Origin: Candidatus Enterococcus ferrettii
GTDB lineage: Bacteria; Bacillota; Bacilli; Lactobacillales; Enterococcaceae
Length of the DNA stretch: 45,177 nt
Direction: 5' to 3'
Assembly: GCF_017377655.1 (NCBI RefSeq)
Contig: NZ_JAFREL010000027.1
Coordinates: 1-45,177, forward strand
The notes under the pieces: generated by a model
Databases searched by the model: none
What the model was told of the DNA's origin: nothing
What the model saw: the letters and a program-made list of their open reading frames with translations, nothing else
Shown: positions 1 through 9,566 of the stretch, piece after piece
How the letters are laid out: each line of letters opens with the position of its first letter
Position numbering within the stretch: the stretch's first letter is position 1
Position numbers and translations under genes: made by a program

Positions 1-15
1 TTTGTCTACAGTCTG

Positions 16-42
16 AGTGATCCGATTTAATTTCGGATCACT
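16..42 (+). terminator. Intrinsic terminator facing rightward, next to the dnaJ 3' end
   Basis: A near-perfect inverted repeat (AGTGATCCGA ... TCGGATCACT) is followed on the + strand by a run of seven T. On the minus strand the hairpin is followed by TCAGACTG, so it has no U-tract serving dnaJ. It therefore most likely ends a + strand gene lying just left of the window and converging on dnaJ. That gene is an inference. Confidence 0.7.
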
Positions 43-51
43 TTTTTTACT

Positions 52-1215
52 TTATTTTTTTCCGCCGAATGCATCTTTAACTTTCCCAAAGAAACCTTCG
101 TCTTTTTGTTCTGTCACCGTTTGACCACCCGCTTCAGCAAAGGCACGTAAAGCGTCTCTTTGCTGCTCGTTTAAGTTCTTTGGTGTAATAATTTGTACGG
201 TTACTTGCTGATCACCAGTAGTGTTACCGCGTAATTTTGGTGCTCCTTTGCCTCTTAGACGGAATTTCGTACCCGTTTGAGTTCCAGCTGGAATCTTTAA
301 TTTCACGTCACCATGAACAGTTGGAACAGCTACTTCATCTCCTAAAGCCGCTTGAACAAAACTCAATGGTAAAGTGTAATAAATCTCTGCACCTTCACGA
401 TCAAAGATATCGCTTTGGGCTACCTTGAAGACCACATACAAATCGCCATAAGGCCCCCCGTTTACGCCAGCTTCTCCCTGGTCAGCCAAACGCATTTGTT
501 GACCATCCTCTACACCTGCAGGCACATTCACTTTTACAGTATGTGGACGCTTTTCATGACCTGAGCCATGACAAGTTGGGCATGGTTCTTTAATTTCTTT
601 ACCGGTACCATGACAAACATCACAGGTTTGTCGACTCATTACCCGGCCAAGCGGAGTCTGGTGTTCCACATTAATCGATCCTGAACCATGACATTTATGG
701 CAGACAACAGGTTCTGTCCCTGGTTTAGCACCGTTACCATGACAAGTATGACAGACTTCTTCCCGGTTGTATTTGATTTCTTTTTCTACGCCGAAAACAG
801 CTTCCTCAAAATCCAAATTGATTGAATATTGCAGGTCAGCACCTTGTCTTGGAGCATTTGGATCAGCTTGCCGACCTCCACCACCGAAGAATGATTCGAA
901 AATGTCTTCGAAGCCAAAGCCTGCGTTGCCAAAGCCTCCGCTTCCACCGCCGAAGCCACCAAATCCGCCAGCGCCACCACCAAAGTTGGGATCAGTTCCT
1001 GCATGTCCATACTGATCATAGGCTGCCCGTTTCTGAGGATCGCTTAATATTTCATAAGCTTCAGAAATTTCCTTAAATTTATCTTCGGCATCAGCCTCTT
1101 TATTAATATCTGGGTGATACTGCTTGGAAAGCTTGCGGTATGCTTTTTTTATCTCATCATCCGAAGCCCCTTTTTGGACCCCCAGGACTTCGTAATAATC
1201 GCGTTTGTTAGCCAT
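52..1215 (-). CDS. dnaJ: Chaperone protein DnaJ (Hsp40)
   Basis: This is the co-chaperone that stimulates DnaK ATPase activity and delivers unfolded clients in the cytoplasm. The 387-residue protein has a type I architecture. It has a J domain (about 1-70, HPD at 34-36), a Gly/Phe-rich linker (about 75-115), and four CxxCxGxG zinc-binding repeats ([32 protein letters not shown]). A C-terminal substrate-binding region follows. The length is normal. It follows dnaK, but a strong hairpin lies between them and an extended -10 sits upstream of dnaJ. It is therefore probably made both by read-through from the hrcA operon and from its own promoter. Confidence 0.98.
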   Translation of the reverse strand: MANKRDYYEVLGVQKGASDDEIKKAYRKLSKQYHPDINKEADAEDKFKEISEAYEILSDPQKRAAYDQYGHAGTDPNFGGGAGGFGGFGGGSGGFGNAGFGFEDIFESFFGGGGRQADPNAPRQGADLQYSINLDFEEAVFGVEKEIKYNREEVCHTCHGNGAKPGTEPVVCHKCHGSGSINVEHQTPLGRVMSRQTCDVCHGTGKEIKEPCPTCHGSGHEKRPHTVKVNVPAGVEDGQQMRLADQGEAGVNGGPYGDLYVVFKVAQSDIFDREGAEIYYTLPLSFVQAALGDEVAVPTVHGDVKLKIPAGTQTGTKFRLRGKGAPKLRGNTTGDQQVTVQIITPKNLNEQQRDALRAFAEAGGQTVTEQKDEGFFGKVKDAFGGKK

Positions 1216-1247
1216 TGGCTTCCCTCCATCTTTTTAACATCTTATGT

Positions 1248-1253
1248 ATTGTA
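1248..1253 (-). promoter_or_regulatory. Putative dnaJ promoter (-10, extended)
   Basis: The minus strand carries TG-A-TACAAT, an extended -10 element, about 30 bases before the dnaJ ATG and downstream of the dnaK terminator. No good -35 hexamer is visible. There is no CIRCE here, so HrcA would act only on the read-through transcript. Confidence 0.45.
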
Positions 1254-1325
1254 TCATAATTCAAAATCGATACGAGTATTTTCTCGGATTTTTTTGATCT
1301 AAAAGCCAATTTTTTAAAGGAAAAT

Positions 1326-1355
1326 AAAAAGCCAAAGCGATGACTTTGGCTTTTT
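1326..1355 (-). terminator. dnaK-dnaJ intergenic terminator
   Basis: Perfect arms AAAAAGCCAAAG and CTTTGGCTTTTT enclose a six-base loop. The T-tract follows on the minus strand, and the symmetric A/T ends could also work on the other strand. It should partly uncouple dnaJ from the hrcA-grpE-dnaK transcript. Confidence 0.8.
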
Positions 1356-1371
1356 ATCGACAGGCTAATTA

Positions 1372-3231
<1,860 letters not shown>

Positions 3232-3236
3232 CTATA

Positions 3237-3770
3237 TTATTGTGCTACGATAACCATTGCTGGCCGCAACACACGATCGTGTAACTTATAGCCCTTTTGT
3301 AGGACTTCAACAATAGTATCCGCCGCGACATCATCACCGGCTGGAATTGTTTGAACTGCTTGGTGAAGATTCGGGTCAAAGGCCTCTCCTGAAGCTTTAA
3401 TTTCTTCAATGCCTTCTTCTTTCAATGCATGATGCATGCTTTCCAGAACCATTTCTACGCCTTTTTTCAAACTGACACCTTGTTCATTGGAAACTTCAGT
3501 TGCCATCGCCCGCTCTAAATTATCTATTGCTGGAAATAATTTTTTTGCTAAATCCTGAGAACGGTATTTTTGCAGCTGTTCTCTTTCATTGCGGTTACGA
3601 TTGGTAATATTGGCAATTTCTGCTCTTGCTCGCAAGTATTGGTCTTCAAGTTCCTCTACTTTTGCTTGCAAAAGTTCTTCTTGGCTTGCTTCGATTACTT
3701 CTTCCGTCATTTCCTCAGCGCTTGTTTCAACATCATTTTGTTGTTGCTCATTTTTTTCTTCTTCACTCAA
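3237..3770 (-). CDS. grpE: Nucleotide exchange factor GrpE
   Basis: GrpE releases ADP from DnaK and resets the chaperone cycle. The 177-residue protein has an acidic, disordered N-terminus (to about residue 35), a long coiled-coil helix ([22 protein letters not shown] region), and the C-terminal beta domain ending [18 protein letters not shown], which carries the GrpE signature. No in-frame ATG fits upstream. The start appears to be TTG behind AAAGGTGGG. It sits between the small acidic gene and dnaK in the hrcA operon. Confidence 0.95.
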   Translation of the reverse strand: MSEEEKNEQQQNDVETSAEEMTEEVIEASQEELLQAKVEELEDQYLRARAEIANITNRNRNEREQLQKYRSQDLAKKLFPAIDNLERAMATEVSNEQGVSLKKGVEMVLESMHHALKEEGIEEIKASGEAFDPNLHQAVQTIPAGDDVAADTIVEVLQKGYKLHDRVLRPAMVIVAQ

Positions 3771-3830
3771 CGTTGGGGCCCACCTTTCTTCCCTTATTTT
3801 TGATTCAGATGATTTAAAAGGGAGTCTAAT

Positions 3831-4031
3831 TTACTTCTTTTCTTCTTTGCTTTCTTCGAACGCTTCCGCAAATGCTTCAGTTTGTTCTTCAGTCATTCCG
3901 GAATCATCTACTGCATCTTCAGAAAATTCATCATATTTCGTTTTTTTATTTTCAAAAGCTTTAGCGGTTGCTTCGGCTTCTTCCTCAGATACGCCAGACA
4001 TATCTACTGCTTCTTTGTCTACTTCTTTCAT
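3831..4031 (-). CDS. Small acidic protein with an internal duplication, between hrcA and grpE
   Basis: I do not recognise a family for this 66-residue protein. It is strongly acidic and contains two copies of a roughly 20-residue unit: VDMSGVSEEEAEATAKAFE and VDDSGMTEEQTEAFAEAFE. The shared pattern is VDxSG(V/M)(S/T)EExxEAxAxAFE. It has no signal peptide and no membrane segment. The ATG at 4031 was chosen because AAAGGAG lies nine bases before it; the ATG at 4040 touches the ribosome-binding site. It sits directly after hrcA and before grpE on the same strand with no terminator visible, so it should be under HrcA/CIRCE heat-shock control. Good start, good RBS and operon position argue that it is real. 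Confidence 0.75.
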   Translation of the reverse strand: MKEVDKEAVDMSGVSEEEAEATAKAFENKKTKYDEFSEDAVDDSGMTEEQTEAFAEAFEESKEEKK

Positions 4032-4045
4032 AATCCGCATCTCCT

Positions 4046-5086
4046 TTATTGGTCAAGATCAAGCGAACGATAATAATCCGCCAGCTTGTCTCCCAACTCC
4101 CTGCGAAATACATCGATCAAACTAAACATTCGGGAATAAGGCATACTTGCTGGTCCCAACAATCCGATTATACCCTTTCCATGTCCTTCGATCTCGTAAC
4201 TTGCTTGGATCAGGCTCATGTTCTCAAAAAGCTCGTTGCCCAGCTCCGATCCGATCCGAATATGGATTGGCGAGTTAAAAGGTAGCAGTAATTGTGTCAG
4301 TTCACTAGGGTTTTCCATGAAGGAATACATCATCTTAAATTGATGAACATCTGGGTTATGATTGTAATTTAAAATATTCATTCCACCACTGACAAAAACC
4401 TTTTCTTCAAAGGCTTCATTCAAAATGATATCAAACAAATTCGAGATCCCATCAGTGGTTTGAAAATACCTGTGCAGAATCATAGGGATTTCCGTCCGCA
4501 GTTTTTGATACACTGTCAAAAGCGGCTCACCAACTAACCGATCATTGATAATCGCCACCATTTTTTCCAGATCACTACTAGCTACATTGTCAGGAATACG
4601 AAAAACTTGGCTTTCAACGTTGCCACGATCCGTTACGATAATGGCTAAAATCTGCTTGTCATTTAAAGGAACAATTCGAAACCCCGTTAATTTACGGTCT
4701 TTCATTTCTGGTCCTGATGAAAAAGCAGTGTAGCTGGTTACCTGTGAAAGAATATCCGCAGATTGCTGAATGATATCATCAATCTCATGAATATCTTTTT
4801 TTAAAGAAGATCTGATCTGATCCACCTCTTGCTTCGTGACCTTCGCTGGAGTCAATAAATGATCCACGTAATAGCGATAGCCTTTCATGGATGGAATTCG
4901 TCCGGAAGAAGAATGTGTCTTTTCCAACAAACCGTATTCTTCCAATGCCTTCATGTCGTTTCGAATAGTCGCTGAACTAGCATTGACGCCTTCTTCCATC
5001 AATTTTTTTGACCCAACCGGTTGTCCGTTGGTAGTAAAATGCTGGATGATTAAACTAAGAATTAAATTTTGTCGTTCTGTTAACAT
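4046..5086 (-). CDS. hrcA: Heat-inducible transcription repressor HrcA
   Basis: HrcA binds CIRCE operators and represses class I heat-shock genes; GroEL is known to assist its folding. The 346-residue protein has an N-terminal winged-helix domain (MLTERQNLILSLIIQHFTTN, then SSATIRNDMKALEEYGLL) and a C-terminal GAF-like domain with an inserted dimerisation region, ending in IDVFRRELGDKLADYYRS. The length is typical. It is the first gene of the cluster and has two CIRCE elements immediately upstream, which implies autoregulation. Confidence 0.97.
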   Translation of the reverse strand: MLTERQNLILSLIIQHFTTNGQPVGSKKLMEEGVNASSATIRNDMKALEEYGLLEKTHSSSGRIPSMKGYRYYVDHLLTPAKVTKQEVDQIRSSLKKDIHEIDDIIQQSADILSQVTSYTAFSSGPEMKDRKLTGFRIVPLNDKQILAIIVTDRGNVESQVFRIPDNVASSDLEKMVAIINDRLVGEPLLTVYQKLRTEIPMILHRYFQTTDGISNLFDIILNEAFEEKVFVSGGMNILNYNHNPDVHQFKMMYSFMENPSELTQLLLPFNSPIHIRIGSELGNELFENMSLIQASYEIEGHGKGIIGLLGPASMPYSRMFSLIDVFRRELGDKLADYYRSLDLDQ

Positions 5087-5103
5087 TTTTCTTCACCCTC
5101 TGG

Positions 5104-5130
5104 TTAGCACTCTTTCTTGATAAGTGCTAA
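5104..5130. promoter_or_regulatory. CIRCE operator 1 (downstream of the hrcA -10)
   Basis: TTAGCACTC, nine bases, AAGTGCTAA. This matches the CIRCE consensus (TTAGCACTC-N9-GAGTGCTAA) with one mismatch in the second arm. It begins about 10 bases downstream of the hrcA -10 hexamer, so it covers the transcription start and first transcribed bases. Confidence 0.92.
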
Positions 5131-5140
5131 CTCGATTACT

Positions 5141-5168
5141 AATATATCACACTGACACTAGAAGTCAA
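5141..5168 (-). promoter_or_regulatory. SigmaA promoter of the hrcA operon
   Basis: On the minus strand TTGACT (5163-5168) is followed after 16 bases by TATATT (5141-5146). One CIRCE lies just downstream and a second 17 bases upstream of the -35, so the promoter is bracketed by HrcA sites. Confidence 0.75.
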
Positions 5169-5185
5169 GCAATAACATACAAAAA

Positions 5186-5212
5186 TTAGCACTCTCTTAA
5201 CGAGAGTGCTAA
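5186..5212. promoter_or_regulatory. CIRCE operator 2 (upstream of the hrcA -35, overlaps hemW stop)
   Basis: TTAGCACTC, nine bases, GAGTGCTAA, a perfect match to the CIRCE consensus. The second arm contains the TAG stop codon of hemW (5209-5211). Centre-to-centre distance to the other CIRCE is about 82 bp. Confidence 0.92.
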
Positions 5213-6378
5213 CCATTCTTTTCAATTAGAAATTGTTCGAAAACATCATTACCGCGAAACAGTCCTTTTTGTGTTAGCTGTAAGGCTTTTGGAGTTTCTA
5301 TCAGCAACTCATCAGCAACCAATTGATCAATTTTTTCTTGATAAATTTCCCCCAAGGAACAATTAAACTTTTGGTAAAATTTTTGTTTTTCTACCCCAGA
5401 AAGCTTTCGCAGACCTAAAAACATTTCCTCTTCAATTTGTGCCTTACGAGTCAAAATTTCTTCTTCAATTATCGGCAACTGTTTCTCTTTTAACGGCTTC
5501 AAATAATGCTGGATTGGGCCGTGGTTTTTGTAGCGTAAATTGCCTAAGTACCCACTGGCACCTGCGCCAATTCCATAATAATTTTCATTGTTCCAATAAA
5601 TCAAATTGTGCTGGCTTTCAAAACCTGGTGTCGCAAAATTGCTGACTTCGTATTGCAAACGGCCAGCTTTTGTCATGGCTTCAATCGTTTCTAGGAACAT
5701 TTGCGCCTCCAGTTCCTGATCCGGCAGCTGCAGCTTACCCCGGCGTACCCAGTTCATGAACATCGTTTTATTTTCTAATATCAGGGAATACAAGGAATAA
5801 TGCGGCAATCCTAGTTCCAGCGCCCGCTTTACCGTATCCCGGAAGCTTTCCAGACTTTGCCCTGGCAAGGCGTAAATCAAATCAATCGAGACATTAGAAA
5901 AATCTTTTTCTTCCAATAATGCAATCGTTTGATAAACATCCTCAGCAGTATGCTTACGACCGATTTTTTTAAGGAGCCGATTATCGAAGGTTTGCACACC
6001 CATTGATAATCGATTAACGCCATAATTTTTCATGACATTCAATTTGTCTGCTGTTAAATCACCAGGATTTGCTTCGACTGTGAATTCGCCATCCGTAAAA
6101 GGCATAATTTCCCGTAATCCGCCTAATAGATGGTCCAGCTGAAGAGCACTCAAGGAAGTAGGTGTGCCACCTCCTACATAAAGAGTCTTATTATTAGTTG
6201 CCGGATACTGTTCCTGCAGCAGCTGAGCCTCTTTCAATAGCGCTTCAATGTACTCATCCACTGGTTGTCCTTCGATAAATACTTTATTAAAATCACAATA
6301 GTAGCAAATATGCTCGCAAAACGGGATATGAATGTAAGCAGAGATATCGTTATTATTCGATTTATGTACATATGTCAT
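5209..6378 (-). CDS. hemW: HemW-type radical SAM protein (heme chaperone family)
   Basis: This belongs to the oxygen-independent coproporphyrinogen oxidase-like family. Its HemW branch is thought to handle heme rather than oxidise coproporphyrinogen. The radical SAM cluster motif C-x3-C-x2-C lies at residues 21, 25 and 28 (FCEHICYYCDF). A Phe follows where true HemN has a fourth Cys, which favours HemW. The SAM-binding region YVGGGTPTSL and a C-terminal HemN domain follow; 389 residues is normal. The ATG at 6378 was chosen because GAGAGG lies 10 bases before it. A TTG six codons upstream would include that RBS. The stop codon lies inside a CIRCE element. Confidence 0.93.
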   Translation of the reverse strand: MTYVHKSNNNDISAYIHIPFCEHICYYCDFNKVFIEGQPVDEYIEALLKEAQLLQEQYPATNNKTLYVGGGTPTSLSALQLDHLLGGLREIMPFTDGEFTVEANPGDLTADKLNVMKNYGVNRLSMGVQTFDNRLLKKIGRKHTAEDVYQTIALLEEKDFSNVSIDLIYALPGQSLESFRDTVKRALELGLPHYSLYSLILENKTMFMNWVRRGKLQLPDQELEAQMFLETIEAMTKAGRLQYEVSNFATPGFESQHNLIYWNNENYYGIGAGASGYLGNLRYKNHGPIQHYLKPLKEKQLPIIEEEILTRKAQIEEEMFLGLRKLSGVEKQKFYQKFNCSLGEIYQEKIDQLVADELLIETPKALQLTQKGLFRGNDVFEQFLIEKNG

Positions 6379-6756
6379 TTTCAATTTTCCTCTCAAAAAA
6401 CTAAGTTGTAGCTATCTTAAACCTATTACCCTTAGATATAAATCCTAAACAATTTCTTATTACTTAATCCCATAGCCAGTGGAAATTTTCCAGATGTGCC
6501 AATTGATGGAAAATAAAACACAAGATTTTTGAAAAGAAACATGAGAATAGATAATTTTGTAAAAGAATCCTTTTTTATGTTCTAAGTGATTTTAACACAC
6601 TCTCCTTTTTTATTCTGCTATCTGTTTTCCTTCTCTTCCTACACACCTTTCATTTCCCAGTATTTTTCCTGTAATTATCATTTCCTTAATTCTAAAAAAT
6701 TGGCAAAATAAACTGTGACATAAAACATCTCAGCCCCTTCAGAACGAATAATCGGT
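6379..6756. other. AT-rich intergenic region without a recognised gene
   Basis: About 380 bases upstream of hemW. No credible reading frame or RNA gene is visible. A weak promoter for hemW may lie at about 6430-6465, but no hexamer pair is convincing. An isolated TGTGACA at 6714-6720 resembles the ends of the hairpin element that follows. Confidence 0.5.
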
Positions 6757-6863
6757 GTGACTGAAGCAGCTCTTTGGGAAATAAGCCGGATAATCACAAA
6801 AATATTGAGAAGCTATTTTCGGATTATCCGGCTTATTTTTCGGAAGCTGAACGCTTCTGTCAC
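6757..6863. repeat. Long imperfect hairpin / possible miniature dispersed repeat
   Basis: A nested inverted repeat of 107 bases. The core is a perfect 17-bp pair, AAATAAGCCGGATAATC (6779-6795) with its complement at 6822-6838, around a 26-base loop. Outer arms GTGACTGAAGC (6757-6767) and GCTTCTGTCAC (6853-6863) match with one mismatch, and the interval pairs partly, including AGCT with AGCT. It lies past the 3' end of the TPI-like gene and may also act as its terminator. However, the better T-run is on the + strand, where no gene precedes it. The form suggests a small non-coding repeat of the MITE/REP kind; copy number cannot be seen here. Confidence 0.6.
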
Positions 6864-6891
6864 AACCTCTCATATGAACTCAAATAAATTA

Positions 6892-7701
6892 TTAGCATCT
6901 AACCTGTCTTACTACTTCGACTGCTTGGTGTAGCCTTTCTGGTTTACTACCAAAACGACCTAAAAGAACTCCATCCAAATCAGCTAAGTTTAACATGATT
7001 CTCGTATTTTCTGGACTGACTGTACCTCCGTAAACGACTCGAATAGCATTCGCTTTTTCTTTAAACAGTTCATTCAAAGAGTCTCTTATGATCGAAACAA
7101 CTCGACTGATATGCGGAGCACTTGCCGCTTTCGTTTTTCCAACAGCCCACGCAGGTGTATAGGCAATCACGATTTTATCTAACTTATCACAGTCAACACC
7201 ATAGAAAGAATGAAAGATTCGTAAAAAAAGTTCACTCTTCAAATCTTTTTCATAATTTGGATTTTTTATTTCATCAATGACGTTATTTGCCTCGTTTTCT
7301 TCCATTTCACCGATACAGACAATTGGAGAAACATCGTATCTTAAAGCCAATTTTACTTTTTTATTGATTGCTTCATCCGTTTCATTGTATAGCTTTCTCC
7401 GCTCCCAGTGTCCCAATTCGACAAATTTCCCTTGCATATCCACTAAAGATTGGATAGAAAATTCGCCATTAAGCTCCCCTTGATCAATTACTGCCATATT
7501 TTGAGCACCGAATTCAATCAAACTCCCAGAGAGAACTTTTGAAACTTGCTGAATCGTTCCCATTGAAGGTAGAAGAACAATTTCAACTAATCGGTTTTCT
7601 GATTCATGATCACGGATCATAACCGCATATTTTTCTGCTTCTGCAATAAGGTTTTGTCTCATAGACCAATTCATTATGACAATAGGTTTTCTTTTGTTCA
7701 C
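6892..7701 (-). CDS. Triosephosphate isomerase-like protein lacking catalytic Lys and Glu
   Basis: A TIM-barrel protein of 269 residues clearly related to TpiA. Conserved features are the Asn of the NWK motif (N11), the electrophilic His in LGHWERR (H98), VCIGE, and YGGTV (223-227). Two catalytic positions are changed: the Lys of GNWKMN is Ser (MNWSMR, S13), and the Glu of AYEPVWAIG is Thr (AYTPAWAVG, T182). The late phosphate loop GGAS is GRFG. It therefore should not be an ordinary GAP/DHAP isomerase. It is the last gene of the PTS operon. I chose the GTG at 7701, nine bases after GGAG; a TTG at 7710 touches the RBS. It may be an isomerase for another phosphate sugar, a sensor, or a decayed enzyme. 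Confidence 0.85.
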   Translation of the reverse strand: MNKRKPIVIMNWSMRQNLIAEAEKYAVMIRDHESENRLVEIVLLPSMGTIQQVSKVLSGSLIEFGAQNMAVIDQGELNGEFSIQSLVDMQGKFVELGHWERRKLYNETDEAINKKVKLALRYDVSPIVCIGEMEENEANNVIDEIKNPNYEKDLKSELFLRIFHSFYGVDCDKLDKIVIAYTPAWAVGKTKAASAPHISRVVSIIRDSLNELFKEKANAIRVVYGGTVSPENTRIMLNLADLDGVLLGRFGSKPERLHQAVEVVRQVRC

Positions 7702-7776
7702 TTTAAACAACTCCGTCCTGCATCAATTTGAATCAACAAGGTTTTAGTATTCTCTCAAGCCACTTAAACATCTTCT

Positions 7777-8421
7777 TTATTTCCGATAAGCTTCCCAATC
7801 TTTCTCAAATTGTTCAATGCCGCTATCTGTCAAAGGATGACTCCATAATTTAGGGAAGATTATTCCAGGAATAGTTGCAATATCCGCACCTAACTCTGCT
7901 ACTTTTTCCACATGGTTCAAGCCACGAATGCTTGCTGAAATGATCTCTGTTTTGAACAAATAGTTGTCTAAAACAGTTCGTAAATTTTTAATTAATTCAT
8001 GACTATCAGTTCCAATGTCCTCTAACCGTCCTAAGAAAGGACTAATATAGGTAGCACCTGCTTTAGCAGCCATTAAACCTTGCGCAACAGAAAAGACTAA
8101 TGTCACATTTGTTTTAATCCCTTCTTTAGAAATTATATTTACCGCCTTTAATCCTGCTTCTGTCATAGGAATTTTGACAACAACATTTTCTGCCCACTGG
8201 CTTAATTCTCTGGCCTCCTTAATCATTCCATCTACATGAACAGAAGTGACTTCTGCACTTACAGGACCATCAACAAGTGCGCAGATTTCTTTAATCACCT
8301 TTTCAAAGTCCTTGCCTTCTCGCGCAATGATTGTTGGATTTGTCGTTACACCATCTACCAATCCAAGTGACTTGATTCGTTTAATTTCATCAATGTTTGC
8401 TGTATCCAAGAAAAACTTCAT
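7777..8421 (-). CDS. TalC-type transaldolase / fructose-6-phosphate aldolase family
   Basis: A small (214-residue) class I aldolase of the Fsa/TalC subfamily. Schiff-base Lys is K83 in VVVKIPMT. Other conserved elements are LDTAN (Asp6), [12 protein letters not shown] and ASIRG. The diagnostic position that is Tyr in fructose-6-phosphate aldolase is Phe here (F129 in [10 protein letters not shown]), which favours transaldolase activity. ATG at 8421 gives the family start MKFFLDT, nine bases after AGGAG; an ATG two codons upstream is also possible. It lies between the KDPG-type aldolase and the TPI-like gene, so it probably moves three-carbon units derived from the PTS sugar. Confidence 0.88.
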   Translation of the reverse strand: MKFFLDTANIDEIKRIKSLGLVDGVTTNPTIIAREGKDFEKVIKEICALVDGPVSAEVTSVHVDGMIKEARELSQWAENVVVKIPMTEAGLKAVNIISKEGIKTNVTLVFSVAQGLMAAKAGATYISPFLGRLEDIGTDSHELIKNLRTVLDNYLFKTEIISASIRGLNHVEKVAELGADIATIPGIIFPKLWSHPLTDSGIEQFEKDWEAYRK

Positions 8422-8474
8422 TTTCATTTACTCCTATTCAATTCCTTATTTAATTCTTTGACAATTTGTATCGA

Positions 8475-9128
8475 TTATCCAGCAGCAACAATTTGTACTA
8501 ACTTTCGGGCATGCTCAGTCAGTACATCATAGTCTCCCGCAGCAATATGCTCTTTATTCGTAAGATAATTGCTGATCCCAGCACCCGAGAATCCTCCACT
8601 TAAGTAATCAGCTAAGTTATTCGGAGTTACTCCTGCCGTAGCAAGCAGCTTAACATGATTGATTGGACCTCTGATATCCTTTACGTAACCTAATCCTAGC
8701 GAACCAACTGGAAATACTTTAACAAAATCAGCACCTGCCTCGTGAGCCTCTAAAATTTCAGTTGGTGTTAAAGCACCCGGAATAGAAACTAGGCCTAGCT
8801 TTTTTGTATACTTGATTACTTCTACATTTGTATTCGGTGAGATAATATATTTTGCTCCCGCTTTGTATGCGGCATCGACTTGCTCTACTGTAACTACTGT
8901 GCCTGCTCCAACACTAACTTTTCCTTTGAACGTTTGGGATAATTCATTAATTGCTTTAGGCGTTTTAATAAGGCACGCCTCATCATTTTGATCAAATGTA
9001 ACTTCTACGAGGCGAACTCCTCCTCTTTCTAATGCAGTGACTAAATGAATCAGCTCATTACCATAGGTGCCACGGCAGATTGCTACAATTTTGTTTTCTT
9101 CGATAAATTGAATTGTTTCTTTACACAT
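8475..9128 (-). CDS. KDPG/KHG-type aldolase (Eda family)
   Basis: A class I aldolase of the 2-keto-3-deoxy-6-phosphogluconate family, 217 residues. The catalytic Glu (E42 in VEVTF), Schiff-base Lys (K137 in DFVKVFP), Arg18 of the phosphate site (AICRG), GAGTV and the TAGVT loop are all present, so it should be active. Known members split 2-keto-3-deoxy-6-phospho-sugar acids into pyruvate and glyceraldehyde-3-phosphate. It sits 16 bases after the EIIA gene. No KDG kinase or dehydratase is nearby, so the substrate may arrive already phosphorylated through the PTS. Confidence 0.88.
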   Translation of the reverse strand: MCKETIQFIEENKIVAICRGTYGNELIHLVTALERGGVRLVEVTFDQNDEACLIKTPKAINELSQTFKGKVSVGAGTVVTVEQVDAAYKAGAKYIISPNTNVEVIKYTKKLGLVSIPGALTPTEILEAHEAGADFVKVFPVGSLGLGYVKDIRGPINHVKLLATAGVTPNNLADYLSGGFSGAGISNYLTNKEHIAAGDYDVLTEHARKLVQIVAAG

Positions 9129-9144
9129 ATTTTCGCCTTCTATT

Positions 9145-9555
9145 CTAAAAGTTTATTTTTTCTCTTAAATTAATGACACTATTTTCAGCAAGCTCCATGC
9201 AGTGATCAACGAGGTGGTCCAATTCCATTGTTTTTCTCGTACTTAAAACTTCCAATAAAATTGGTAGATTTGTACCTACTATACATTCAATAGTATGGGT
9301 TACTCCAAGTTCGTTCATTGCCATTGCTGCCATATTTGTCGGGCTGCCTCCATACAAATCCGTGAGAATTAGCACCCCTTTTCCTTGGTCCAATCTTTTC
9401 ACAGCTTCAATAATGCGTTCTTTCAAGCCTTCAACGCTGTCTCCATGATTTAAGCCAACAGACTCGATCTGGTCTACTTCACCAAAAATCAAGTTGGATG
9501 TGGCAATTAACTCTTTCCCTAAATTTCCATGCGTCGCTACTAAAACACCTATCAT
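9145..9555 (-). CDS. PTS mannose-family EIIA component
   Basis: The cytoplasmic EIIA domain accepts phosphate from HPr and passes it to EIIB. The 136-residue protein begins MIGVLVATHGNLG; His9 in the THG motif is the phosphorylation site. DLYGGSPTN is the other family signature. AGGAGG precedes the ATG. It is a free-standing EIIA (not fused to EIIB) located between the EIID gene and the aldolase gene in the PTS operon. Confidence 0.92.
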   Translation of the reverse strand: MIGVLVATHGNLGKELIATSNLIFGEVDQIESVGLNHGDSVEGLKERIIEAVKRLDQGKGVLILTDLYGGSPTNMAAMAMNELGVTHTIECIVGTNLPILLEVLSTRKTMELDHLVDHCMELAENSVINLREKINF

Positions 9556-9566
9556 CTTATTTCCTC

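Noticed and set aside
3589..4125. 178-codon + strand frame across grpE and the small acidic gene
   Set aside because: Its Ser- and Phe-rich composition mirrors the acidic genes on the other strand; grpE is certain.
6757..6863. Hairpin as a simple rho-independent terminator of the TPI-like gene
   Set aside because: The stem is far longer than usual, and on the minus strand it is followed by TTATTTCCC rather than a clean T-run. A repeat element explains it better, though it may still stop transcription.
8475..9128. Assignment of the locus to D-glucosaminate or fructoselysine use
   Set aside because: The KDPG-type aldolase fits, but the required dehydratase (DgaE-like) or deglycase genes (GfrE/F-like) are absent.
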